DNA from: Actinomadura sp. NBRC 104412 | GTDB lineage: Bacteria > Actinomycetota > Actinomycetes > Streptosporangiales > Streptosporangiaceae | Assembly: GCF_030269515.1 (NCBI RefSeq) | Contig: NZ_BSTM01000021.1 | Coordinates: 62,001 to 126,000, forward strand | Length of the DNA stretch: 64,000 nucleotides | Direction of reading: 5' to 3' | Shown here: positions 36,097 through 45,811 of the stretch, in pieces | How positions within the stretch are numbered: position 1 is the stretch's first letter | Layout of the letters: the number at the start of each line of letters is the position of its first letter | Program-made: the position numbers and the translations under genes | The notes under the pieces: generated by a model | Seen by the model: the letters and a program-made list of their open reading frames with translations, nothing else | What the model was told of the DNA's origin: nothing | Databases searched by the model: none

Positions 36097-38475
36097 ATGG
36101 GGGGTTTCCTGGAGAGGCTGGGCCGCCTCTGCGCGCGCAGGCGCACCGGGGTCTTCGCGATCTGGGCCGTCCTCATGCTGGCCACCGGTGTGATCGGGAC
36201 GGTGCACGGCGGCGTGTTCGTTCAGCAGAGCACCCTGCCCGGCACCGAGACGCAGCGCGCCATCGACACCCTCCGCGAGGACTTCCCCGCCCTCACCGGC
36301 CCCACCGCCACCGTGGTGTTCCACTCGACCCCGGACGTCGGCCCCGGTGACTGGCGGGTCGCGCTGGCCGTCGGCAAGTCGATCGAGAACATCGCCGCCC
36401 TCGACCGGGTCGCGTTCGTTGAGAACCCCTACGCCACCGGCATGGGCGGGCTGCGGAGCCACGACGTGGTGGCCATCCGGGTCAATTTCACCGGCGACAT
36501 GGGCGATGTCGGCCGGGCCGACCTCGACGCGCTCAACCGGGCCGTGGAACCCGCCCGGATGGCCGGGCTGGAGGTGAAGTTCGGCGGCATCACCGCGATG
36601 CTGCTCAACCAGCCGCGCGGCGGCCCGCAGGAGGCGGCCGGGATCGGGCTGGCCATGGTCGTGCTGCTGCTCGCGTTCGGCTCATACCTGGCGGCGGGCA
36701 TCCCGATCCTGGTGTCCCTGTGCGGGATGGTGGTCGCGTACTCGATCGTCCACTACTCGGCGTCGCTGTTCGAGGTGCACCCGACCGCGCCGATGGTCGC
36801 CGCGATGCTCGGCATCGGCGCCGGGATCGACTACGCGCTGTTCATCGTCACCCGCTACCGGCAGCAGCTCGCCGCGGGCGACGACGTGGAGACCGCGATC
36901 GGACGCGCCATGGCCCGTTCCGGCCACGCCGTGGTGTTCGCGGGCGGGACGGTGGTCTTCGCGATCTTCGGCCTGTTCCTGTCGGGCATCGCGTTCATCG
37001 CCCGCATCGGCCTGGCCTCCGCCCTCGCCGTCGGGATCATGGTGGTGGCCGCGCTGACCCTGCTGCCCGCCGTCCTCGGCGCCATCGGCACCCGCATCGA
37101 CCGCTACCGGCTGCCCCGCGTCCGTCCCGAACGGAGCGCGGCCCGCTGGGAACGCTGGGGCCGGCATGTGGACCGCCGCGCCTGGCCGTACGCCGTCATC
37201 GCGACGCTCGTCCTGCTCGGCCTCGCCATCCCCACCCTCAGCCTGCGCTTCGGCGTGATGGCCGACAGCATGGCGTCGCCGCGCATGGAGTCACGCCAGG
37301 CGTACGACGCGGTGGCCCGGGAGTTCGGCGCCGGCCACTACAGCCCCTTCGTGATCGTCGCCAAGGTCCCCGGCAAGGCCCAGCGCGTCAAGCCGCCCAA
37401 GCTTCCCGCTCAGCCGACCCCGAAGCCCAGCCCTCCGGGCATCGAAGGGCTGGCCGGGCTCACCGGCCCCCCGCCCACGCCCAAGCCATCCACGAGTACC
37501 CGCATCAAGGGCGCTCCGGACCTCACCAAGAAGCCCGACCGCCGGGCCACCCTCCTCGCCCAGGACCTCCAGCGGCGCGTCGCCGAGGTACGCGGCGTGG
37601 CGCATGTGGGGGAGCCCGTCATCGTCGGCACCACGGCGACCCTCCAGGTCATCCCGGAAGGCGCACCGCACGACCAGGCCACCACCGACCTGGTGCACCG
37701 GCTCCGCCACGTGGAGATCCCCGCCGTTCGTTCCGCGCACCCCGGCTCCGTCCTCTACTTGGGCGGCGAGAACCCCGCGATCATCGACCTGGCCGACACC
37801 GTGGGGGACCGCATGCTCACCGTGGTCGTCACGGTCGTCAGCGTCGCCCTGCTGCTCCTGGTCGTCGCGTTCCGCTCGATCCTCGTGCCGATCAAGGCCG
37901 CGCTGATGAACCTGCTGTCCATCGGCGCCTCGTTCGGCGTGGTCACCGCCGTCTTCCAGTGGGGCTGGGGCGTCCGGCTGCTGGGCGTGGACCAGGCCAT
38001 CCCGATCATGTCGTTCGTCCCCCTCTTCATGTTCGCCCTGGTCTTCGGCCTCTCCATGGACTACGAGGTGTTCCTGCTCTCCCGGATCAAGGAGGAGTAC
38101 GAACGCACCGGCGACCCGCACGGCAGCGTCGTCACCGGCATCGCCGCCACCGCCCGCCTCATCACCTCGGCCGCCCTCATCATGATCTTCGTGTTCCTGG
38201 GCTTCGTCCCCCAGCCCGACCCCACCATCAAGATGATGGCCCTCGGCCTCGCCGTGGCCGTCGCCCTGGACGCCACCATCGTCCGCCTGGTCCTCGTCCC
38301 GGCCCTGATGAGCCTCCTCGGCCACGCCAACTGGTGGTTCCCCGGCCGCGAACGCCCGACCCCCGCCATCGACCAACGCAAACCTCAGCGCGGAACGCCG
38401 TCCCGCAGCACACCGGACGAGATGCGCGACCAGACCCACTTGCCGCAGGGGCGCGTCCGCTCCACGCCGCACTGA
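36097..38475 (+). CDS. MMPL/RND family membrane transporter
   Basis: 792 residues in two RND repeats. First half: helix 1 (VFAIWAVLMLATGVIGTVHGG), an extracytoplasmic domain (45-180), then helices 2-6 with IGAGIDYALFIVTRYRQQL (the GxxxDY proton-relay motif, about 242-260). Second half: FVPLFMFALVFGLSMDYEVFLLSRIKEEY (about 642-670) with the matching Asp-Tyr. A Pro/Lys-rich insert (about 425-485) interrupts the second extracytoplasmic domain. MMPL proteins move lipids or drugs outward. Divergent to and probably repressed by the TetR gene. The 3' end overlaps the HATPase gene by 91 bp. Confidence 0.92.
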   Translation: MGGFLERLGRLCARRRTGVFAIWAVLMLATGVIGTVHGGVFVQQSTLPGTETQRAIDTLREDFPALTGPTATVVFHSTPDVGPGDWRVALAVGKSIENIAALDRVAFVENPYATGMGGLRSHDVVAIRVNFTGDMGDVGRADLDALNRAVEPARMAGLEVKFGGITAMLLNQPRGGPQEAAGIGLAMVVLLLAFGSYLAAGIPILVSLCGMVVAYSIVHYSASLFEVHPTAPMVAAMLGIGAGIDYALFIVTRYRQQLAAGDDVETAIGRAMARSGHAVVFAGGTVVFAIFGLFLSGIAFIARIGLASALAVGIMVVAALTLLPAVLGAIGTRIDRYRLPRVRPERSAARWERWGRHVDRRAWPYAVIATLVLLGLAIPTLSLRFGVMADSMASPRMESRQAYDAVAREFGAGHYSPFVIVAKVPGKAQRVKPPKLPAQPTPKPSPPGIEGLAGLTGPPPTPKPSTSTRIKGAPDLTKKPDRRATLLAQDLQRRVAEVRGVAHVGEPVIVGTTATLQVIPEGAPHDQATTDLVHRLRHVEIPAVRSAHPGSVLYLGGENPAIIDLADTVGDRMLTVVVTVVSVALLLLVVAFRSILVPIKAALMNLLSIGASFGVVTAVFQWGWGVRLLGVDQAIPIMSFVPLFMFALVFGLSMDYEVFLLSRIKEEYERTGDPHGSVVTGIAATARLITSAALIMIFVFLGFVPQPDPTIKMMALGLAVAVALDATIVRLVLVPALMSLLGHANWWFPGRERPTPAIDQRKPQRGTPSRSTPDEMRDQTHLPQGRVRSTPH

Positions 38476-38909
38476 GCGGACAGCGCCCGGACGATCGGCA
38501 GCCCCCATCCACCCAGCCCGTCGTCATGCCCCGGGTCGAGCGCCTGCGAGTCGGCAGTCACCCTGCATGGCTCAAAGACCCGTCGGGCGACCGGCAACAC
38601 GTCCACGGAGTCCCACACCCCGAGGAACACGGCCTCCGGCTCCCGGGTCAACCGCACCTGGATCCTGCCGTCCGGCGCGGCCTCCACGGCGTTCGTCACC
38701 AACTCCGAGGCGACCAGGCACACGTCCCCCGCGATCGCCGCAAGGCCCCACTCGCCCAACCGGAACCCGATCACCGCCCGAACCCGCCCCGGAGCCGTCC
38801 ACCCCGCCAAGCACGCCATATCGAACACGTTCGTCGCCTCCGGTTCCGCACGCCAACGCTGCCCACGCCACCCATCTCGGACGGCGCCCGCCGGTCGTTC
38901 AGCACCCAT
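38385..38909 (-). CDS. HATPase (RsbW-like) ATP-binding protein
   Basis: 174 residues. GDVCLVASELVTNAVEA is the N-box and DDGLGGWGLPIVRALSAQCGVE the G-box of the GHKL ATPase fold used by anti-sigma kinases. Single-domain copies like this are abundant in actinomycetes and are usually next to XRE or DUF397 genes, as here (divergent XRE-TPR regulator). ATG 38909 is preferred; a longer in-frame extension to 39077 would cross the regulator's promoter and start. Confidence 0.82.
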   Translation of the reverse strand: MGAERPAGAVRDGWRGQRWRAEPEATNVFDMACLAGWTAPGRVRAVIGFRLGEWGLAAIAGDVCLVASELVTNAVEAAPDGRIQVRLTREPEAVFLGVWDSVDVLPVARRVFEPCRVTADSQALDPGHDDGLGGWGLPIVRALSAQCGVERTRPCGKWVWSRISSGVLRDGVPR

Positions 38910-39023
38910 GGCCCCGACCTGTCCTTTCGGATACCCGACACGATCTGTGATGGTCCGTATATTCGCTATGGCGTCCTCAGAGGCGATAGAAAGCTCATCG
39001 CTCACAGCGATAGGAGGCCATTG
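38910..39023. promoter_or_regulatory. Divergent promoter region with GCGATAG repeats
   Basis: 114 bp, less GC-rich than its surroundings. GGCGATAGAAAGC and AGCGATAGGAGG are copies of GCGATAG on one strand, with CATCGC between them, so half-sites in both orientations flank the XRE start (a GGAGG site at 39013-39017 overlaps the last copy). Binding here would block translation initiation signals and transcription. Confidence 0.45.
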
Positions 39024-40166
39024 ATGGAAGTGCGGACCTTGCCGGACGCGCTGAAAGCGATCATGGCCAGCAATCACTGGACCCAGAGTGATCTAGCGCG
39101 TGAGCTGGGCGTATCGCAGGTATGGGTATCCGAGGTCTCGCGCGGGAAGAAAGACACCACGGTCACCAAGGCGATCGGCCTGCTCGCCCGCGTAGGCTGG
39201 GAAGTACGCATATCGCCCAGAGCGGAGGAACCCGTGCAGCGAAGGGAGTTCATGGCCGCCGCGGCGTCCGTGATCTTCGTACCGTCTGGCACGTCGTCGC
39301 CCTATCAGGATGCCGAGTACGTCACCACTGTCGCCGACTCGTTGGCCCGTAACCGGTACGAGCTGGGAGGCATGCCACTGGCCGCCGCCGCTGTGGGCCA
39401 CATCGCACGTATGGAAAAAGTGCTCAACGGGTCGGGTGACGCATCCCTCCAACGTGCCGCCTCGGCCCTCGCCAACCAGGCGGCCCTGGTGCTTTATGAC
39501 GCAGGCAGGCTGGCCGCCGCCGATCACGCCGGTGCTTCTTCCCTGGAATTCGCCGTTCGCGCCAAGGACCCCGAGGGGCAGGCCCGAGCGTACGACGGGC
39601 TGAGCCGGATCAGCCTTTACCGTGGTGACTTCGCCCGAGCCGTCCGCTATGCAGAAAGAGGGCTTAAGGTCCCGGACATGTCCAACAGCCAGCGCGCGTC
39701 GCTGTACATGCGCTTGGGGCGGTCGCTGGCCCACATGCCCGCGCAAAAACATGCTTCGCGTTCCGCGCTCGATCAGGCCCGTTCCGTGGGTGGCCTTTCC
39801 CCCTTCGGTGAGGCCGCCCTGATCGGGGACGTCGGCATCGGTCTAGGCCACCTTCGCATCTACCGTGAGGCCGGAACGCTACTTGGCAAGGCGGCCGCGC
39901 GGATCGGTCAGTGGTCGCCCCTTTTCCAGGCCCAGTATTTGGGACGGCAGATCCAGACGTCGTTCCGAGCGTCAGATCCCGCATTCGCCGCCGATCGCAT
40001 GACGGAGCTGGCGCGGGCACTTCCCTTCGTCGCCTCGGCCAGGGTGAACAGCCGGGTCGCTGAGATCCTGAGCACCTCCCGGAAGTGGGAAAGAGTGCCA
40101 GAGGTCCGCGAAGCACGCGAGCAGCTACAGTCCGTCGTTTCGGCTGACTCGTCCGATGTGAAGTAA
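39024..40166 (+). CDS. XRE HTH regulator with TPR-like C-terminal domain
   Basis: 380 residues. HTH at about 7-52 (LPDALKAIMASNHWTQSDLARELGVSQVWVSEVSRGKKDTT), linker, then an all-helical domain with TPR-like repeats (LALVLYDAGRLAAADHAGASSLEFA; RISLYRGDFARAVRYAERGL; LGHLRIYREAGTLLGKAA). The lay-out fits actinomycete regulators controlled by a small molecule or peptide binding the TPR domain. TAGGAGG is six bases before ATG 39024. Divergent to the RsbW-like protein, with which it may form a regulatory pair. Confidence 0.87.
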   Translation: MEVRTLPDALKAIMASNHWTQSDLARELGVSQVWVSEVSRGKKDTTVTKAIGLLARVGWEVRISPRAEEPVQRREFMAAAASVIFVPSGTSSPYQDAEYVTTVADSLARNRYELGGMPLAAAAVGHIARMEKVLNGSGDASLQRAASALANQAALVLYDAGRLAAADHAGASSLEFAVRAKDPEGQARAYDGLSRISLYRGDFARAVRYAERGLKVPDMSNSQRASLYMRLGRSLAHMPAQKHASRSALDQARSVGGLSPFGEAALIGDVGIGLGHLRIYREAGTLLGKAAARIGQWSPLFQAQYLGRQIQTSFRASDPAFAADRMTELARALPFVASARVNSRVAEILSTSRKWERVPEVREAREQLQSVVSADSSDVK

Positions 40167-40219
40167 GGCCGACTCGACGTTGGCTGTGCCGCTCTTTCAC
40201 CTTCACTGACGGAGGTACC

Positions 40220-40525
40220 GTGCTCGTGCCACTGACAGACGCCCAGATTACCGAACGTCTCAGCGGCCTGCCCGGTTGTAGTCGTGACGGTAACGCCATC
40301 ACGCGTACGTTTTCGCACACCTACCACGAGACCGTTCATCTGGCGATGTACGTCGCCGCCAAGGCGCGCGAAGTCGGGCATCATCCCGATATTCACATCA
40401 CGTGGCAGCGGATCAGGTTCGACATCACCACGCATGACGCCGGTCACCGGCTGACCGAGAAGGACTTCGAGCTGGCCCGCCACATCGACGCGATCGCGGT
40501 CGGACACGGAGCCCAGCCGGTCTAG
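40220..40525 (+). CDS. Pterin-4a-carbinolamine dehydratase
   Basis: 101 residues. AREVGHHPDIHITWQRIRFDITTHDAGHRLTEKDFELA holds the family signature (HHP and the downstream His). It dehydrates 4a-hydroxytetrahydrobiopterin, and some relatives act in molybdopterin or tetrahydrofolate metabolism. Starts at GTG with GGAGGTACC just upstream. No aromatic amino acid hydroxylase is visible in the window. Confidence 0.92.
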   Translation: MLVPLTDAQITERLSGLPGCSRDGNAITRTFSHTYHETVHLAMYVAAKAREVGHHPDIHITWQRIRFDITTHDAGHRLTEKDFELARHIDAIAVGHGAQPV

Positions 40526-40576
40526 ATCCGCACGGGCTTCGCGTATCGCGTGGTTGGGGGCGGTGGGTGGTGCACC

Positions 40577-41236
40577 ATGGGGATCATGGTGACTCTTTCG
40601 CTTGGGCCTGATGAGCTGCTGACCACTACTCGTACGGTGCGGAAGCGGCTGGATCTTGGGCGGCCGGTGCCCATTGAGCTGGTGCGTGAGTGCGTGGAGA
40701 TCGCGGTGCAGGCGCCGTCGGGTAGCAACACGCAGGGGTGGCACTGGGTCGTGGTCACCGACCCGGAGAAACGTGCGGCGATCGGGGAGTACTACCGGCG
40801 CTCGTTCGCGGCGTACGCGAAGTCCAGGGCGTTCGCCGGAAGTCTTTACGAGGACGACCCCGAGCGTGCGGAGGTGCAGCGGCGCGTTGGTAGCAGTGCG
40901 TCCTACCTGGCCGAGCACATGGGGGAGGTGCCGGTTCTGCTGATCGCGTGCCTTGAGGTGCCCGGCGGCAAGCTGCCCGAAGGGAACCAGGCGGGTCTGT
41001 GGGGGTCGCTGCTGCCTGCGGTGTGGAACTATGCGCTGGCGGCGCGGGCGCGTGGGCTCGGTACCGCTTGGACGACCCTGCACCTGGTGTACGAGAAAGA
41101 GGTGGCGGCGCTGCTCGGGCTGCCTCCGGAGGTGCGGCAGGGGGTGCTCATGCCGACCGCGTACTACACCGGTGATTCGTTCAAGCCCGCGCCGCGTGTT
41201 CCACTGGACGACGTGTTGCATCTGGATACCTGGTGA
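40577..41236 (+). CDS. Nitroreductase family protein
   Basis: 219 residues. [14 protein letters not shown] (flavin phosphate contact), [24 protein letters not shown] (FMN-binding block) and [30 protein letters not shown] in the C-terminal half are typical of the FMN-dependent nitroreductase fold. ATG 40577 is used, ATG 40586 is an alternative. The stop overlaps the oxygenase start as GTGA, so the pair is co-translated, which suggests linked redox steps on one small molecule. Confidence 0.87.
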   Translation: MGIMVTLSLGPDELLTTTRTVRKRLDLGRPVPIELVRECVEIAVQAPSGSNTQGWHWVVVTDPEKRAAIGEYYRRSFAAYAKSRAFAGSLYEDDPERAEVQRRVGSSASYLAEHMGEVPVLLIACLEVPGGKLPEGNQAGLWGSLLPAVWNYALAARARGLGTAWTTLHLVYEKEVAALLGLPPEVRQGVLMPTAYYTGDSFKPAPRVPLDDVLHLDTW

Positions 41237-42264
41237 CCGCCGTACCGGTGATCGATGTCGGCCCGCTGGTGAACGGCGGGCCTCGGGACGAGGTCGCGCG
41301 TGAGATCGAGGTCGCTTGTCGTGACAGCGGGTTCTTCTACGTCGCGGGGCATGGGATTCCCGGTGAGCTGATCGATCGGCTGGCCGACGCGAGCCGCCGG
41401 TTCTTTCGGTTGCCGCTCGTGGAGAAGATGGAGATCTCCATGGAGCGGAGCGGGCGGGCCTGGCGCGGGTTCTTCCCTGTCGGCGCGGAGCTCACCTCCG
41501 GGCGTCCCGATCTCAAGGAGGGCATCTATTTCGGGGCGGAACTGCCCGATGACGATCCGCGCGTACGGGCCGGCACGCCCCTTCATGGGCGGAATCTCTT
41601 CCCGAGGCAGGTCCCGGAGCTGCGTGATGCCGTTCTGGAGTACCTGGATCGGATGGCCCGGCTGGGGCAGGCGGTTCTGGGTGGTGTGGCCTTGAGTTTG
41701 GGCCTTCCTGAGAATTATTTCGCGGCGGGTTGCACGGCCGATCCCACGGTGTTGTTCCGGGTGTTCCACTATCCGCCGTCCGAGCCCGGGTCGCAGGAGT
41801 GGGGCGTGGGGGAGCACACCGACTATGGCCTGCTCACGCTGCTCGCCCAGGACGAGGTGGGCGGCCTGGAGGTCCGGGTGCGGGACGAGTGGATCGTGGC
41901 TCCGCCGATTCCCGGCACGCTGGTCTGCAATATCGGGGACATGCTCGACAGGCTCACCGGCGGCCACTACCTGTCCACCCCGCATCGAGTCCGCAACACC
42001 AGCGGCCGGGACCGGCTTTCCATGCCGTTCTTCTTCGACCCCGGCTGGGACGCCGAGGTGCCGCCGCTCCCGTCCAGCGAGAACGCCGATGCCCGGCGCC
42101 CTCGCTGGGACGGGCGGGACCTTCGGGCGTTCAGCGGCACCTACGGCGACTACCTCCTTGGCAAGGTCGCCAAGGTGTTCCCCCAGTTGGGGGCGGACGT
42201 GCTCACTGGAGATCGGTCACCGCCAGGAACGCCTCCGCCATGGCGCGGGCTCCCTCGTCGTTGA
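41233..42264 (+). CDS. 2-oxoglutarate/Fe(II) oxygenase (isopenicillin-N-synthase family)
   Basis: 343 residues. VPVIDVGPL opens the DIOX_N domain ([18 protein letters not shown]). The iron ligands are His and Asp in [12 protein letters not shown] (about 195 and 197) and His in STPHRVRN (about 250), with [11 protein letters not shown] providing the Arg for 2-oxoglutarate. Substrate unknown. It overlaps the nitroreductase stop by 4 bp at its start and the convergent SGNH hydrolase by 62 bp at its end. The last 25 residues (Pro/Arg-rich) lie in this overlap. Confidence 0.9.
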   Translation: MTAVPVIDVGPLVNGGPRDEVAREIEVACRDSGFFYVAGHGIPGELIDRLADASRRFFRLPLVEKMEISMERSGRAWRGFFPVGAELTSGRPDLKEGIYFGAELPDDDPRVRAGTPLHGRNLFPRQVPELRDAVLEYLDRMARLGQAVLGGVALSLGLPENYFAAGCTADPTVLFRVFHYPPSEPGSQEWGVGEHTDYGLLTLLAQDEVGGLEVRVRDEWIVAPPIPGTLVCNIGDMLDRLTGGHYLSTPHRVRNTSGRDRLSMPFFFDPGWDAEVPPLPSSENADARRPRWDGRDLRAFSGTYGDYLLGKVAKVFPQLGADVLTGDRSPPGTPPPWRGLPRR

Positions 42265-43330
42265 GGTGCATGCCGTCCCCGCTGTCGAAGTCGGGACGGA
42301 TGAAGTCGGGATCGTCCGGGTTCTCGACGGCCCGCGCGACGTCGGCGACCGCGTCGAAGGCACCGCCGGTCCGGATCCACTCGTTGACGCGCCGCCGCGC
42401 CGCCAGGCCCTCGGGGGTGCTGACCCCCTCGTAGATCGCTCCGGCGAACGGCCCCATCGTGGCGGCGGTCACCGTCAGACCGGCGTCGCGGGCGCGGCGG
42501 GCCAGTTCGGTGAGGCCGGCGACCAGGTCCTCCTCGCGGGCGGGAGGCAGCCCGGCCATGCCCGGCAGTGCCAGGTCGTTGATGCCGAGATGCAGCAGGA
42601 CGTGGGAGACGCCCGGCACCGACAGCACGTCACGCTCGAATCGGGAAAGGGCGTGCTCGCCGACCTCGTCGGTCAGCAGCCGGTTCCCTGCGATTCCCTG
42701 GTTGACGACCAGGTCGCGGCCCAGCTTCTCGTTCAGCACGTCCACCGAGCGCCGGTTGGCGCCGACCGTGGTGCCGACCCCCTCGAACCACGAGTCCCCG
42801 AACGCGACGGCGATCCGGGGCGTCTCGTCCGCCAGGACGTCCACGCCGCTGACGTAGTACCGTCCCTCGACCTGCTCGGCTCCGGGCAGGGCGGGCGCCG
42901 CGACCTGGTCCCCGCCGGTGATGTAGGCGGTCTCGCGGGCGAACACCGCGTAGCTCGCGAGGCCTGTCTCGCCCGGCAGGAACAGGCTCAGCGCCAGATC
43001 GGTCCCCTCGGGCACGGCCAGGTCGACCGGATCGCTGATCAGTTCCTCGCCCGCCGGGACCGTCACCCGCGCCGCTCCGCCGAACAGCACCTCCCGGGAG
43101 GTCTCCGGGACGATCTCCTCGGCCGCCTTGCGCACCGCGACCCGTGCGCTCCCGATCGCCAGCGGCCGCCGCCCGTACCGGTTGGACAGCCGCACCTTCA
43201 GCCGTTCACCGCCGCCCGCGAGGTGCAGCACCTGCCGCACGGTCTGGTCGCCGAAGGCGCGCGGCTCGGCGAGCCTGACCTCTTCGTACGGGCTGACCAG
43301 CGCGGATCGGAAACCCGCCACCCATCCCAT
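42203..43330 (-). CDS. SGNH/GDSL hydrolase
   Basis: About 375 residues. An N-terminal beta-rich domain (1-165) precedes the SGNH domain: [16 protein letters not shown] (nucleophile Ser), [10 protein letters not shown] (Gly block), [13 protein letters not shown] (Asn block) and [20 protein letters not shown] (catalytic Asp-x-x-His). The two-domain form is like GDSL esterases that deacylate sugars or lipids. No signal peptide is seen. ATG 43330 has AAGG eight bases upstream. Divergent to a MarR gene with a shared AT-rich promoter. Confidence 0.9.
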   Translation of the reverse strand: MGWVAGFRSALVSPYEEVRLAEPRAFGDQTVRQVLHLAGGGERLKVRLSNRYGRRPLAIGSARVAVRKAAEEIVPETSREVLFGGAARVTVPAGEELISDPVDLAVPEGTDLALSLFLPGETGLASYAVFARETAYITGGDQVAAPALPGAEQVEGRYYVSGVDVLADETPRIAVAFGDSWFEGVGTTVGANRRSVDVLNEKLGRDLVVNQGIAGNRLLTDEVGEHALSRFERDVLSVPGVSHVLLHLGINDLALPGMAGLPPAREEDLVAGLTELARRARDAGLTVTAATMGPFAGAIYEGVSTPEGLAARRRVNEWIRTGGAFDAVADVARAVENPDDPDFIRPDFDSGDGMHLNDEGARAMAEAFLAVTDLQ

Positions 43331-43356
43331 CGTCATCACCTTCGTTGCCGTGAGGA

Positions 43357-43385
43357 ATAATGCTTATGCATGTATCTATAACCAA
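43357..43385 (-). promoter_or_regulatory. Promoter of the SGNH hydrolase, possible MarR site
   Basis: Leftward -35 TTGGTT (43385-43380) and -10 CATTAT (43362-43357), 17 bp apart. The spacer contains TTATGCATGTATCTATAA-like inverted arms (TTAT ... ATAA), a possible MarR operator that would block the promoter. Confidence 0.6.
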
Positions 43386-43429
43386 CTCTTCCTCGTGTCA
43401 ACTATCCGCGCATCAAATACGCTGGGCTC

Positions 43430-43900
43430 GTGAGCGAGCTCGTCGACGACTACCGAGTGACGACCATGGGCCTGCTGTTCGAGGCGCACATCGGCCTGGT
43501 CGGCAAGCTGGAGCCCACCTGGAAGCGCGCCGGGTTGTCAGGGCTCGACCTCAACGCCCTGCTGCGGCTGAGCCGTTCTCCTGGACGCAGGCTGCGCATG
43601 AACGACCTGGCCACGCAGATCAAGCTGTCCACCAGCGGCGTGACGCGCCTGGTGGACCGGCTGGAACGTGGGGGACTGGTCGCTCGCGAGTCCAGCCGGG
43701 ACGACAGGCGCAGCACGTTCGCGGTGCTGACCCCGAAGGGCGCCGAGCGGCTGGAGGAGGTTCTGCCCGGCTACATCGCCGCGATCGAACGCTGGTTCAT
43801 CTCCCTGCTCGACCCCGGCCAGCTTGAGGTGCTCACCGCCGGGCTGCGCATCATCCGGGACGCCACCAACCCGGAGGCCACCGCGCGCACCCCCGACTAG
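43430..43900 (+). CDS. MarR family regulator
   Basis: 156 residues. Winged helix at about 45-105 (LNALLRLSRSPGRRLRMNDLATQIKLSTSGVTRLVDRLERGGLVARESSRDDRRSTFAVLTPKG). GTG 43430 follows TACGCT (43418-43423) by six bases, a leaderless start. Probably controls the divergent SGNH hydrolase. Its TAG stop shares CTAG with the convergent NDH-2 stop. Confidence 0.92.
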   Translation: MSELVDDYRVTTMGLLFEAHIGLVGKLEPTWKRAGLSGLDLNALLRLSRSPGRRLRMNDLATQIKLSTSGVTRLVDRLERGGLVARESSRDDRRSTFAVLTPKGAERLEEVLPGYIAAIERWFISLLDPGQLEVLTAGLRIIRDATNPEATARTPD

Positions 43901-45204
43901 GGCGCGTGCGGGTGGTCGGGCGTTCCGGAGGTCAGGGGGACGGCGTGCCCGCGCACCAGGCCGAGCTGGACGACCTGCCGGGAGAGCAGGGCGTCCAGCA
44001 GCCAGTCCGAGGCGGTGCGGACCCGGTTACGCGGCAGCGAAAAGAGGTGGTAGCCGCGGGTCACGGCCTTGGCGGCGATGCCGGACAACGGGACGCCCAG
44101 CGGGTTCGCGGCCGCCTTGACGCCGCCGAGGTCCACGACGAAGCCCAGGTCGTGGTGCTTGTACGGGCGGCGCGTGCCCCGTCCGTGGGCGGCGGCGATG
44201 TTGCGCGCCACGTGGGTGCCCTGGCGTTCGGCGTGCTGGGCGGTCATCGCGGTCACCTCGCCGGGCCGGGTCAGGTCGGGCGCCGCCGCCGCGTCGCCGC
44301 ACGCGGAGATCTCCGGGTGGCCGGGCACGGTCAGGTACTCGTCGACGACGAGCCTGCCCTTCGTCATCGGCAGCCCCATCGTCTCGGCCAGCGGGTCGGG
44401 ACGGACACCGACGCACCAGATCAGCGTCCGCGTGGGCACGAACTCCCCATCGGACAGCCGCACCCCTTCGGGGGTGGCCTCCTCGATGGTGGTCTCCATC
44501 CGGACCTCCACGCCACGGTCGGCCAGCACGTGCGCGGCGGTACGGGACAGCCGGGGGTCGAGCTCGGGCAGCACGCGGGGCGCGACGTCGACGAGCATCC
44601 ACCGGATCGGCTGGGTGCGCAGGCCGGACCGGCGCCGCGCGGTCTGCCGGGTGAACAGCTCGCCGGCGGCGGCCACCTCGGTGCCGGTGTAGCCCGCGCC
44701 GACCACGACGAACGTGCAGCGGGCGGTCCGCTCGGCGGCGTCGTCGGCGGTGTCGGCCAGTTCGAGCTGCCGCACCATGTGGTCCCGCAGATACAGCGCC
44801 TCGGCGATGCTGCGGAACCCGTGCGCGTACTCGGCCACTCCGGGGATCGGCAGCAGCTTGTTGACGCTGCCCGCGGCCAGCACCAGCCGGTCGTAGCGCA
44901 CGGTGTCCGGGTTGCCCTCGGGGTCGACCACGTGCACGGTACGGGCCTCGATGTCGATCAGGTCGGCCGTGCCGAGCTGGATCCGGACGCCGTCGCAGGT
45001 CGTCGTGAGCGGCACCGCCACGCGGCGCGGGTCGAGGATGCCCGTCGCCACCTCGGGCAGGAGCGGCAGGTAGAGGAAGTAGTCGGTCGGATTGATCAGG
45101 GTGATGTCGGCGGCACCCTTGAGCAGCCGGCCCAGCCCCCGCGCGGCGTGGAACCCGGCGAACCCGGCGCCGACGATGACGATGTGCTCGCGCCCGACCG
45201 GCAT
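43897..45204 (-). CDS. ndh: Type II NADH dehydrogenase (FAD-dependent)
   Basis: 435 residues. It has two dinucleotide folds: HIVIVGAGFAGFHAARGL for FAD at the start and CTFVVVGAGYTGTEVAA for NADH at about 160-175. SACGDAAAAPDLT is the FAD-ribityl motif, and the end carries an amphipathic C-terminal region (LFSLPRNRVRTASDWLLDALLSRQVVQLGLVRG) for membrane attachment. It passes electrons from NADH to menaquinone without pumping protons. GGAGGGGGG precedes ATG 45204. The cytochrome bd genes 0.6 kb away form a plausible non-pumping branch with it. Confidence 0.92.
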   Translation of the reverse strand: MPVGREHIVIVGAGFAGFHAARGLGRLLKGAADITLINPTDYFLYLPLLPEVATGILDPRRVAVPLTTTCDGVRIQLGTADLIDIEARTVHVVDPEGNPDTVRYDRLVLAAGSVNKLLPIPGVAEYAHGFRSIAEALYLRDHMVRQLELADTADDAAERTARCTFVVVGAGYTGTEVAAAGELFTRQTARRRSGLRTQPIRWMLVDVAPRVLPELDPRLSRTAAHVLADRGVEVRMETTIEEATPEGVRLSDGEFVPTRTLIWCVGVRPDPLAETMGLPMTKGRLVVDEYLTVPGHPEISACGDAAAAPDLTRPGEVTAMTAQHAERQGTHVARNIAAAHGRGTRRPYKHHDLGFVVDLGGVKAAANPLGVPLSGIAAKAVTRGYHLFSLPRNRVRTASDWLLDALLSRQVVQLGLVRGHAVPLTSGTPDHPHAP

Positions 45205-45297
45205 GATGATCCCCCCTCCGGCCATGATCGCATGTCCGCGTGCCGACGGCGGGGTACGCCACGTCGCATGGCGCCGCCGGGGCGACTCGCGCGTCAT

Positions 45298-45807
45298 ATG
45301 GTTATGCGCCCAAAACTGCACAAGTATGCGCCGTTGGCCGTTCTGCTCGCCTGCCCGTTGCTGACGTCCTGCGCGCCGCCGGACGCCGGTGCCACCGGCA
45401 TGACGCTGGACGCGCAGGGACGCCCGACCGCGGTGGTGGCCTGGTGCCCCGGCAAGGCACCGGACACGATCATCATCGCGGCCGTTGACGACGACTCGGA
45501 ACCAAGAATCGTCCTCGAGGCGCCGGGCAAGTTCCCCGGGCGCACCATCCAGGTCCCGATCACCGACCCGCCCGCGGGATGGCGTGTCACGCCTCCCTCG
45601 CCCTCGCTCAAACCCCACCTCGTCTACCATGCCTACGCCCCGGTCACCGGCAGCGACTACACCGCCCGCGGCCCAAGGTTCTCGCTGGCGAGGCTGCGCG
45701 GGAACGGCCAGATCCTGCGGCAGAGATATGACGAGAAGACCGACCGGGACGTGGACATCTACATCGGGATGGACGAGCTGGTCCGCACCGCCAACGACTA
45801 TTGCTGA
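45298..45807 (+). CDS. Small lipoprotein, unknown function
   Basis: 169 residues. Lipoprotein signal (KLHKYAPLAVLLACPLLTSC, lipobox LLTSC at about 21-25), then a mature domain rich in Pro and beta-strands with no recognised family. Starts at ATG 45298 or 45304. It is divergent from the NDH-2 gene and convergent with cydB. Similar short lipoproteins are common in this group with no known role. Confidence 0.75.
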   Translation: MVMRPKLHKYAPLAVLLACPLLTSCAPPDAGATGMTLDAQGRPTAVVAWCPGKAPDTIIIAAVDDDSEPRIVLEAPGKFPGRTIQVPITDPPAGWRVTPPSPSLKPHLVYHAYAPVTGSDYTARGPRFSLARLRGNGQILRQRYDEKTDRDVDIYIGMDELVRTANDYC

Positions 45808-45811
45808 GCCG

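Noticed and set aside
40220-42264. Natural-product biosynthetic cluster built on pterin dehydratase, nitroreductase and oxygenase
   Set aside because: No scaffold enzyme (PKS, NRPS, terpene or RiPP) is nearby; only the nitroreductase-oxygenase pair is clearly coupled.
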